From positions 62,001 to 126,000 of the forward strand of contig NZ_JAHZST010000002.1 in the NCBI RefSeq assembly GCF_019457885.1: a stretch of DNA of 64,000 nucleotides, read 5' to 3'. The DNA is from Shewanella nanhaiensis. Lineage in GTDB: Bacteria > Pseudomonadota > Gammaproteobacteria > Enterobacterales > Shewanellaceae. The notes below the pieces were generated by a model. It was given only the letters and a program-made list of their open reading frames with translations, made no database searches and had not been told where the DNA came from. How positions within the stretch are numbered: the stretch's first letter is position 1; every line of letters starts with the position of its first letter. The position numbers were made by a program, and so were the translations under genes. Below, piece by piece: positions 57,024-64,000 of the stretch.

Positions 57024-57608
57024 TTAATTCCCACTGGACAACTGCAGTGAGAATCGGTTTATGGCGGTGTTGCCATCGCCAGAAATTTGATTAAGTTGGA
57101 CGATCCCTTGGACTTCAGAGAAACTATCAAGAGCGATATCTGTTGAATTTGAGGCCTGCTGTCCAATGGAAATTGGACTAGGTGAGCTCGATACTTGAGT
57201 CAAAGCGCTATCACTTAATCCAAGCGCGCTTAACCCAAGTCCATTAACAGTTGCCAGTTCAATTGTGCCTAAGTTTGCTTGGGTATTACCTCTGCCACTA
57301 ACTTGGTTAATACCAATTAAACCTTGGGCGCCGACAAAAGCTTGGCTTTCAATAACACTGGAGTTAATGGACTCATATTCATCGAGGATTGGATCGTTGA
57401 ACAAACTTTCCTGAATGGATAACAAGGTGATGCTAGGACCAATGCTATGAGCATTGGCTTGTACATTTTGATCCCCCGCAGCAATATTTACCGCGGTGCG
57501 CCCCTGTACATTTTGAAACGATCCTGAGCCTATACTGCTCGTTTGATCTGTGTAAGCCGAGTGGGAGAGTCCCATCATAGACAGGGCTACAAAGTATCGA
57601 ATATCCAT
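57024..57608 (-). CDS. fapB: FapB-like amyloid nucleator
   Basis: The 194-residue protein has a signal peptide (near ...HSAYTDQ) and three Fap-type repeats: VQGRTAVNIAAGDQNVQANA, AQGLIGINQVSGRGNTQANL and VQGIVQLNQISGDGNTAINR. It is the first gene of the operon and lies just before the FapC-like gene. By order and size it is FapB; a separate FapA was not found. Confidence 0.8.
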   Translation of the reverse strand: MDIRYFVALSMMGLSHSAYTDQTSSIGSGSFQNVQGRTAVNIAAGDQNVQANAHSIGPSITLLSIQESLFNDPILDEYESINSSVIESQAFVGAQGLIGINQVSGRGNTQANLGTIELATVNGLGLSALGLSDSALTQVSSSPSPISIGQQASNSTDIALDSFSEVQGIVQLNQISGDGNTAINRFSLQLSSGN

Positions 57609-57645
57609 ATTTCACTCAAATCCATGTGTGTAGACTTAAGTAAGT

Positions 57646-57661
57646 AGCAATTGCGATGCCA
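57646..57661 (-). promoter_or_regulatory. Sigma-54 promoter of the fap-like operon
   Basis: On the minus strand TGGCATCGCAATTGCT matches TGGCACG-N4-TTGCW with exact GG/GC spacing. Transcription would start near 57634, about 26 nt before the fapB-like ATG. Confidence 0.8.
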
Positions 57662-57773
57662 AAAAAATAAAACCTATATTTCAACAGCTTAACAAAATCC
57701 AGAGTTTTCATCGTCTTAATTCTGAGATCGCAACTGCATAAGTTATTGTTTTTTAATAATCTTATTTTTTTTC

Positions 57774-59114
57774 TTAATTCTTATTTTTTAGACACAGCTC
57801 CTCTGACTGGTCAATATCGTGTTTTTCCAGCAGTCGGTATAAAGTCGCTCTGGAAACCTGAAGGTGAGTGGCTGCCTGCTCTGCATGACCATTACTGAGC
57901 TGCATTGCATTGATAATTGCGCTACGCTCAACTTGATTTTTCAACACCTTTAATGGCAACACCTCAATCTCTTTCACACTAACGAGATCCAGTGCAGCGG
58001 CATTTACCCTGCCTTTATCACTTAATACCACAGCGCGCCTCACCCGATTTATCAGTTCACGCACATTACCGGGCCAATCATGCCTTTGAAGTGCGCGACA
58101 TGCATCATCGGTCAGATGACAACCAGGAAAATCAAACTCCCTAGCAAACACATCGACAAATTGTCTGGCTAAAGGGAGAATATCTTCACTACGCTGTTGC
58201 AAGGTCGGAGTATGAAGCGTAACGCCATTAAGACGATAGTAGAGATCTAACCTAAACTCCCCTTTCGAGATCGCAACATCGAGATCAATATGAGTCGCTG
58301 CTAGAATACGGACATTGGCTTTACAAGCCCCAGTACCTCCAACCTTATCGAACACACCTTCTTGCAGAAAACGTAGCAAATTCGCTTGCTGATCTAGCGG
58401 CAGATCGCCAATTTCATCAAGAAAGAGTGTGCCGGTATCCGCTAACTCAATTTTTCCTTTTCGCTCAGCGACTGCGCCAGTAAAGGCCCCTCTAGCATGA
58501 CCAAAAAGTTCAGATTGCACTAACCCCGACACCATAGAACCGCAATTTACGGCAACAAAAGGCCCTGAAGCACGACGTGATTCTTGATGAATATTAAGTG
58601 CCACCAACTCTTTACCTGTACCACTTTCACCACGGATCAAAACAGGAATATCGGTAGGTGCGACACGACTAATCTGCTCATCCAAAGCCTGCATAACAGG
58701 AGAGTGGATCAACATAGATTCATTTTCTGACTTTAAACTTGATTGGCTTATTCGTTTCAGAGTAGAAAGACCGGAGGCATGACCTAACATCCTAAAAAAT
58801 CTTCCATGATCTATAGGCTCAGTATGATAATCCCAAGCGTACTTACCTATTACTCTCTTGATATCCGTATTTTTAAGCTGTTGGCGATTGACGATAATCA
58901 CAATTAGCATGTGGGAGTGGAGCCCATCGAGCAAACGCTCGATCAATATAAGATCCCTATAACCTCTTAGATCTATGACTCCCAGATGTTGATTACTTTC
59001 CGAAATCCCTTCCAGCTCTTTAAAATCACAATGAGTGATCTGATATCCATCTCTTTTGATACTCTGATACAAGCAATCATCATAGTGTTGACTGACTAAC
59101 AGAAGGTTCTTCAT
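57774..59114 (-). CDS. Sigma-54-dependent enhancer-binding regulator, VpsR-like
   Basis: The 446-residue protein has an N-terminal receiver-like domain without a clear phospho-acceptor pattern (about 1-115), an AAA+ domain (about 135-360) with Walker A GESGTGKE, the sigma-54 loop GAFTGA and Walker B LFLDEIGD, and a Fis-type HTH at the end (EQAATHLQVSRATLYRLLEK). The length and arrangement recall VpsR of Vibrio cholerae, a c-di-GMP-responsive activator of biofilm genes, but the intact GAFTGA means true sigma-54 action. It sits upstream of, and on the same strand as, the fap-like operon and its sigma-54 promoter, and is the likely activator. Confidence 0.85.
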   Translation of the reverse strand: MKNLLLVSQHYDDCLYQSIKRDGYQITHCDFKELEGISESNQHLGVIDLRGYRDLILIERLLDGLHSHMLIVIIVNRQQLKNTDIKRVIGKYAWDYHTEPIDHGRFFRMLGHASGLSTLKRISQSSLKSENESMLIHSPVMQALDEQISRVAPTDIPVLIRGESGTGKELVALNIHQESRRASGPFVAVNCGSMVSGLVQSELFGHARGAFTGAVAERKGKIELADTGTLFLDEIGDLPLDQQANLLRFLQEGVFDKVGGTGACKANVRILAATHIDLDVAISKGEFRLDLYYRLNGVTLHTPTLQQRSEDILPLARQFVDVFAREFDFPGCHLTDDACRALQRHDWPGNVRELINRVRRAVVLSDKGRVNAAALDLVSVKEIEVLPLKVLKNQVERSAIINAMQLSNGHAEQAATHLQVSRATLYRLLEKHDIDQSEELCLKNKN

Positions 59115-59563
59115 TGATCCCCCTAAAAATCTTATTTATAGGTCCAGCCATCCCATTACTACCCTGTTAAGATGACTTATATGGTACTCTCTCTATTGTC
59201 CCCTAAGATAAAATACCAACGAAAACGCCTTACTAAAATACGCCTCAACAACAGATTTTTCTACTTAAATACAGCTAAAGATCATTTATAACTCAAAGCA
59301 AAAACCAAACTTTACAGTCACCAGTTCGGTAAACATCTAAATAAAAAGCATATAACGCTGAAAAATTTGGTTACAATTGTAACTGGATATCTCTTAAACA
59401 TTCAGGCAGTCACCAAAAGAATAGTGACTATTAAGCTCAATCACTTAGCGTCGACTTTTCATACTAAGCTTGCTGTTGCATACTGTTCATTAGAAAACAG
59501 AACAAGCGCACTGTGATGACTTCCCTAAAAGTAATCACCAAATAACTCACGAATGGACCATCT
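59115..59563. other. 449-bp divergent intergenic region
   Basis: No gene is seen. A perfect 14-bp palindrome GTTACAATTGTAAC lies at 59370-59383, roughly midway between the divergent fap regulator and the peptidase-like gene, and could be an operator. The rest is AT-rich promoter-like sequence. Confidence 0.5.
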
Positions 59564-60724
59564 ATGAACAGAGTAAGTACTGCACTCCTCTTCAGCGGCC
59601 TATTAAGCCTGCTTCCTAATGCTCATGCTCAAGTTGAGCTCGATATTGAAGAGTCCAGAATTGAAAGTGCCACAGCAACACTTCCTGAGGTAACGACTCG
59701 ATATCAAGGCTTAATTGATAGTTTAAGTTCACAATATCGTCAGGATACAGATGAACTTAACGTCACCAAAATGGCCGCCAGGCAGGGAGAGCGCCTGTGG
59801 CAGCAGGCTGTAAGAGATGTTCAATCAGGCAACATAGATGACAGGCCGCTTTATTGGAGTCGTCTCACCATGCTAAAAGAGTTAAAAACAGCTAAATCTG
59901 GATTCAATATTGCCCCATGGCAACGAGAGGTACTACTTAATGCCGTGGAAAAATCCTCTCGTGGTTTCAGTAATATAAAATTTGATGATGACACACAAAT
60001 CAAAGTTTTATTAAGTGGTTTCGATCCTTTTTTCCTCGACCGTAATATAGGTCAAAGCAATCCATCTGGCGTGACGGCTTTAGCCTTAGATGGGTATCGA
60101 TTTACGGTTGCAGGCAAAAAAGCTCAGATTGAAACTGTGATGATCCCTGTCCGCTTTGCCGATTTTGATGAAGGCCTCATAGAGTCACTACTTACCCCTA
60201 TATATCGTGAAAACAGTGTCGATATGATATTTACGGTGAGTATGGGCCGGGATGATTTCGACTTGGAGCGTTTTCCAGGCCGTAACAGAAGTGCTGCTGC
60301 ACCAGATAATCTAAACGTACTCACAGGTGCCAACAAGCAAAACCCTTTGGCGCCTCTCTTTGAAGGAAAAAGCTTAAATGGTCCTGAGTTTGTTGAATTC
60401 TCACTTCCAGTTAAAGCGATGCAATCGGCACAAGGTAAGTGGAAAGTTAACGATAACCACAGTGTCACTACGCTAGAGAAAGGCGCATTCGATGCCAGCT
60501 CATTAGCCGAGCTAGAGAGTGCGACATCGGTTGAAGGCTCCGGCGGTGGTTACCTCTCAAATGAGATCTCTTATCGCGCAGTCCTACTCGGTCAGCAACT
60601 AAACAGTCAGATCCCTGTCGGCCACATACATACTCCTAGAGTCTCAGGCTATGATGCAGAGGCGGAAGCTGAAATCTTAGCCCAAGTAAAAGCTATGGTC
60701 ATTGCGGCTGCTACAAGTTTATAA
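59564..60724 (+). CDS. Exported pyroglutamyl-peptidase-like (C15) protein with Cys-to-Ser change
   Basis: The 386-residue protein has a signal peptide (cleavage near NAHAQ), a helical N-terminal region and then a peptidase C15 fold (about 145-380). Family landmarks are SGFDPFFLDRNIGQSNPSG, the acid region GRDDFDLERFPG and the His in GHIHTPRV. Where the catalytic Cys is expected (AGxYxCN) the protein reads GSGGGYLSNEISYR, i.e. Ser. It is also longer and exported, unlike the cytoplasmic family. It may be a Ser-nucleophile enzyme or a binding pseudoenzyme. Confidence 0.75.
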   Translation: MNRVSTALLFSGLLSLLPNAHAQVELDIEESRIESATATLPEVTTRYQGLIDSLSSQYRQDTDELNVTKMAARQGERLWQQAVRDVQSGNIDDRPLYWSRLTMLKELKTAKSGFNIAPWQREVLLNAVEKSSRGFSNIKFDDDTQIKVLLSGFDPFFLDRNIGQSNPSGVTALALDGYRFTVAGKKAQIETVMIPVRFADFDEGLIESLLTPIYRENSVDMIFTVSMGRDDFDLERFPGRNRSAAAPDNLNVLTGANKQNPLAPLFEGKSLNGPEFVEFSLPVKAMQSAQGKWKVNDNHSVTTLEKGAFDASSLAELESATSVEGSGGGYLSNEISYRAVLLGQQLNSQIPVGHIHTPRVSGYDAEAEAEILAQVKAMVIAAATSL

Positions 60725-60792
60725 TCAAGGTGATCCAAAGGTGCTCGGTTTATCCGAGCATCGATTAATAAAAAGATGACTCAGTGGTATTG

Positions 60793-61383
60793 ATGTTTAA
60801 CTTATTCCGCCCCTCTAGTACTAAAACGCTAAGTAGAAAAACCTTAAAATTGAAACCTAGCACCACTCAAGCTGAGTATTTCAACCTAGCACACACATTT
60901 TCTTCTGCACTTCATAACCGAGTCGCTCAGCGAGTTCTTGAGTGTTATGCCATAGCAGAAAAACAGCTCGAACAGGTTTTTCCTAGACCTGAGATCAACT
61001 TTAAGCTCAGAGGAAAAAGTGCTGGCACTGCACATCTACAACAAAACCAACTCAGGTTTAACTCCACCTTGCTGACAGAAAATCAAGACGCCTTCTTTGA
61101 GCAAGTTATCCCCCATGAGATTTGCCACCTACTCGCTCATCAACTCTACGGCAGAGTTAAACCCCACGGTCGGGAGTGGCAAGCATTAATGGTCACCTTA
61201 TTTAAATTACACCCCAGCACCACCCACAGCATGAATACCCAATCGGTGGAGGGTAAACAGTTCTCTTATCGATGCGACTGTGGACCCGTTAACCTCAGTG
61301 TCAGACGCCATAACAAGGTTGTCAGAGGGGAAACCCAATACCGATGCAGACGCTGTAAGAGAGAGTTAGTGGCTAACTTATAA
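60793..61383 (+). CDS. sprT: SprT family zinc metalloprotease-like protein
   Basis: 196 residues from the ATG at 60793. HExxH-type motif in VIPHEICHLLAHQLYG and the C-terminal zinc-ribbon-like region (YRCDCGPVNLSVRRH...YRCRRCKRE) match SprT/SprT-like proteins. It belongs to the conserved sprT-endA-rsmE-gshB run. The exact function in bacteria is not settled. Confidence 0.87.
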   Translation: MFNLFRPSSTKTLSRKTLKLKPSTTQAEYFNLAHTFSSALHNRVAQRVLECYAIAEKQLEQVFPRPEINFKLRGKSAGTAHLQQNQLRFNSTLLTENQDAFFEQVIPHEICHLLAHQLYGRVKPHGREWQALMVTLFKLHPSTTHSMNTQSVEGKQFSYRCDCGPVNLSVRRHNKVVRGETQYRCRRCKRELVANL

Positions 61384-61511
61384 TACCAATCGGTAGAATG
61401 AGACTCTTTGCTTTACTGCCTTCATCCCGTAAAATCCCGCTCAAGACAGACAAAGCTCTGCCAACTGCAGTTGGAATGATGGCGTCCCCATCGCTCCTTT
61501 AGGGATCAAAA

Positions 61512-62267
61512 TTGAAATCGTTAACTAAAATCGGCCCAGCCTTCTTAATAGGTTTAGGGCTATCTTTGCTATTTTCTGCGCCAACTTATGCCTCAGGCTC
61601 TCACCCAAGCAGCTTCTACCAAGCGAAGAAACGTGCAAAAGAGATCTATGCTCGCTCGCTTCCAGCAACCAGCTTCTACTGTGGCTGTGATATCAAAATT
61701 AATGGTAAAAAATGGCAAACAGATTTTGAAACTTGTGGTTATCAAGTCAGAAAGCAGGAAAAACGTGCAGCCCGAATCGAATGGGAACATATCGTCCCCG
61801 CATGGGAGTTCGGCCACCAGCGTCAATGTTGGCAGGAGGGAGGACGTAAAAACTGTGGAAAAAAAGATCGACAGTTCAAAAAGATGGAGTCAGATCTTCA
61901 CAATCTAGTCCCAGCTATCGGAGAGGTCAACGGCGACAGAAGTAATTATCGATTCAGCCAATGGAACGCCTCACCTGAGCAGTATGGCCAATGTGCTATA
62001 GTGGTTGATTTTAAATCGAGAAAAGCTGAGCCTCCCAGTTATACACGAGGCCAAATAGCGAGAACCTATCTTTATATGCAGCAAGCATATGGTTTAAAAA
62101 TTGCGAAAAGCCAATTAAAGCTATTTAAGGCATGGGATAAAACCTATCCAGTTGATACTATTGAGTGCAAAAGAGACAGAGAGATAGCTCGCACTCAGGG
62201 GAACCATAACCCTTTTGTAAAAAACCTTTGTGACGCACAAGCAAGAACCCAATCTCTTGCTGAGTAG
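61512..62267 (+). CDS. endA: Periplasmic/extracellular endonuclease I
   Basis: Degrades DNA outside the cytoplasm. The 251-residue protein starts at a TTG (61512; AGGGA upstream) and has a signal peptide (cleavage near TYASG). The nuclease motif is [14 protein letters not shown] with [21 protein letters not shown] (beta-beta-alpha metal fold), and the usual paired Cys are present (FYCGCD, ETCGY, RQCW, KNCG), as in Vvn/EndA. Confidence 0.93.
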   Translation: MKSLTKIGPAFLIGLGLSLLFSAPTYASGSHPSSFYQAKKRAKEIYARSLPATSFYCGCDIKINGKKWQTDFETCGYQVRKQEKRAARIEWEHIVPAWEFGHQRQCWQEGGRKNCGKKDRQFKKMESDLHNLVPAIGEVNGDRSNYRFSQWNASPEQYGQCAIVVDFKSRKAEPPSYTRGQIARTYLYMQQAYGLKIAKSQLKLFKAWDKTYPVDTIECKRDREIARTQGNHNPFVKNLCDAQARTQSLAE

Positions 62268-62275
62268 GAATATAG

Positions 62276-63007
62276 ATGAGAATCCCAAGAATATATCAGG
62301 CATCGCCATTACAAATAGGCAATCAAGTCGAGCTTGATGATGAACCAGCCTCTCATATCGGCCGAGTACTGCGTATGAATGCAGGCGAGCAGATCAGCTT
62401 GTTTAATGGTGATGGCCATGAATACCTGTCAGAGATCACCTCTGCCAGTAAGAAAAATGTCTCTGTTAAGGTCTTATCTTCAACGCTTAATGAAAGCGAA
62501 TCACCACTCCACCTTCACTTAGGACAGGTGATCTCTCGCGGAGATCGCATGGATTTCACCATACAGAAGTCAGTTGAACTTGGTGTAAATACCATTACGC
62601 CACTGTTTTCTGAACGTTGTGGCGTGAAGCTCTCAGGCGAACGTTTAGAGAAAAAGATACAACAGTGGCAGAAAATAGTAATAGGGGCCTGTGAGCAATC
62701 TGGTCGCAGTCGGGTACCTGAAATAAGGCCAGCGATGACAATTGAAGCGTGGAGCGCCGAGCAAACCGATGCAACAAAATTGAATCTACACCCAAGAGCC
62801 GCCCACGGCATCGGTGGTTTATCGCTAGCATCGCCTACAGTAAGGCTACTTATTGGTCCTGAAGGTGGACTATCTGAAGCTGAGATCATGATGACAGAGC
62901 AGTATCAGTTTACAGATGTTCTGCTTGGCCCAAGAGTATTAAGAACAGAAACTGCAGCACTCACAGCCATTAGCGCCTTGCAATTAAGATTTGGAGATAT
63001 GGGTTAA
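62276..63007 (+). CDS. rsmE: 16S rRNA m3U1498 methyltransferase
   Basis: Methylates U1498 of 16S rRNA with S-adenosylmethionine. The 243-residue protein has the N-terminal PUA-like domain ([33 protein letters not shown]) and the SPOUT domain with [14 protein letters not shown] and [15 protein letters not shown]. It begins eight bases after endA and precedes gshB. Confidence 0.95.
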   Translation: MRIPRIYQASPLQIGNQVELDDEPASHIGRVLRMNAGEQISLFNGDGHEYLSEITSASKKNVSVKVLSSTLNESESPLHLHLGQVISRGDRMDFTIQKSVELGVNTITPLFSERCGVKLSGERLEKKIQQWQKIVIGACEQSGRSRVPEIRPAMTIEAWSAEQTDATKLNLHPRAAHGIGGLSLASPTVRLLIGPEGGLSEAEIMMTEQYQFTDVLLGPRVLRTETAALTAISALQLRFGDMG

Positions 63008-63073
63008 CGTCCCCATATCATAATCACCCCAATTTATGTCCATCGGATCTCGATGGCAGAAGGAAGTATACAG

Positions 63074-64000
63074 ATGATCAAACTCGGCATAGTGATGGAC
63101 CCCATCAGTGAGATCAATATTAAGAAAGACTCTAGTTTTGCCATGTTACTTGCAGCACAAAGCCGTGGCTATGAACTCTTCTATATGGAGATGAAAGATC
63201 TCGCTATGGTCAATGGTGAAGCCATGGCAACCATGCGTGGATTGAGTGTTCAGCAAGATGAAAACAACTGGTTTGAACTGAGCGAACCTGTCGATACTCC
63301 ACTTGCCGATCTCGATGTGATCTTAATGCGTAAGGATCCCCCTTTCGATACCGAGTTTATCTATGCAACCTATATGCTTGAGCGAGCAGAAGAGGCGGGC
63401 GTACTTATTGTCAACAAGCCCCAAAGCCTGCGTGATGCCAATGAAAAACTCTTTACAGCTTGGTTCTCAGAGTTTACCCCTGAAACCATAGTGACGCGAG
63501 ATGAGAAACGGATCCGTCAATTTCATCAAGAGAAGAAGGATATCATCATCAAGCCATTAGATGGCATGGGTGGCAGTTCAATATTTAGGGTAAAAGAGAA
63601 CGATCCTAACTTAGGTGTGATTATTGAAACCTTAACTAACCATGGTCAGCAATACACTATGGTGCAGGGATTTATTCCCGATATCACCTCAGGTGACAAA
63701 CGTATTTTAGTGGTTGATGGTGAGCCAGTACCTTACTCACTTGCACGTATTCCACAAAAAGGGGAGACCCGAGGTAATTTAGCTGCTGGCGGACGCGGCG
63801 TTGCACAGCCTCTGTCTGAGAGCGATTGGAAAATAGCACGCACTATCGGTCCAGAACTAAAGAAACGTGGACTCATATTTGTTGGGCTAGATGTTATAGG
63901 TGACAAGCTTACTGAGATAAATGTCACTAGCCCAACCTGTATCAAAGAGATTCAAGCAGCGTTCGATGTCGATATAACAGGCATGCTAATGGATGCTATC
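63074..64000 (+). CDS. gshB: Glutathione synthetase (3' end off window)
   Basis: Joins gamma-glutamylcysteine and glycine using ATP. 309 codons are present; the E. coli protein is about 316 residues, so only the last few residues are lost. It starts MIKLGIVMDPISEINIKKD and has the ATP-grasp motifs IIKPLDGMGGSSIFR, RILVVDGEPVPYSLAR and FVGLDVIGDKLTEINVTSPT. Confidence 0.96.
   Translation, partial: MIKLGIVMDPISEINIKKDSSFAMLLAAQSRGYELFYMEMKDLAMVNGEAMATMRGLSVQQDENNWFELSEPVDTPLADLDVILMRKDPPFDTEFIYATYMLERAEEAGVLIVNKPQSLRDANEKLFTAWFSEFTPETIVTRDEKRIRQFHQEKKDIIIKPLDGMGGSSIFRVKENDPNLGVIIETLTNHGQQYTMVQGFIPDITSGDKRILVVDGEPVPYSLARIPQKGETRGNLAAGGRGVAQPLSESDWKIARTIGPELKKRGLIFVGLDVIGDKLTEINVTSPTCIKEIQAAFDVDITGMLMDAI

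Overview
The window looks like a chromosomal segment of a marine gammaproteobacterium, most probably Shewanella. This is judged from the gene content and order: sprT-endA-rsmE-gshB, the anaerobic-respiration genes, a RimB-RimK fusion, a very large multidomain acetyl-CoA carboxylase-like protein and the style of the intergenic repeats. No tRNA, rRNA, CRISPR array, transposase or integrase was seen.

Region 1 (1-11.7 kb) is a B12 block. On the minus strand, a cobalamin riboswitch (about 6608-6765) precedes btuD-btuC-cobT-cobS-cobU-cobQ-cobO, the last gene being cut by the left edge. cobC lies just upstream of the riboswitch. Together these import corrinoids, adenosylate them and assemble the nucleotide loop. 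The next gene, on the plus strand, is the B12-dependent methionine synthase metH, preceded by three tandem MetJ-box-like octamers.

Region 2 (11.7-19.9 kb) is an AT-rich accessory island bounded by related imperfect stem-loop repeats. It holds a long leader with a CRP-like site and two 17-bp repeats spaced 22 bp apart, then three collinear genes. These encode a secreted protein of unknown family, a Tat-signal protein carrying the C-terminal RHS-associated core plus a variable tail, and a 1267-residue YD-repeat protein that stops exactly where that core should begin. It reads as an RHS/TccC-type protein split in two with the halves in swapped order, and it is the most unusual object here.

Region 3 (20-35 kb) is mixed: a DUF418 membrane protein, a zinc-ribbon/TM2 protein, a delta-class carbonic anhydrase-like protein, a DMT exporter, a hydrolase-OsmC fusion, a BCCT transporter with a long helical tail, a GAF-GGDEF-EAL gene split by a frameshift at an A6 run, and an AttEFGH-like ABC exporter set.

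Region 4 (35.4-38.9 kb) is a compact napDAB periplasmic nitrate reductase operon with well-placed FNR-type and NarP-type sites and a strong terminator. Region 5 (39-47 kb) has a lipoprotein/AraC divergent pair, a porin-like/binding-protein/diguanylate-cyclase operon with a G9 run in the GGDEF codons, and RimB-RimK.

Region 6 (47-52.8 kb) is the four-domain carboxylase-like gene divergent from a LysR regulator. Region 7 (52.9-59.1 kb) is a Fap-type functional amyloid operon (fapB-C-D-E-F order, no fapA seen) with a sigma-54 promoter and a VpsR-like enhancer-binding regulator next to it. Region 8 (59.5-64 kb) holds an exported pyroglutamyl-peptidase-like protein with the catalytic Cys replaced by Ser, then sprT, endA, rsmE and gshB (cut by the right edge).
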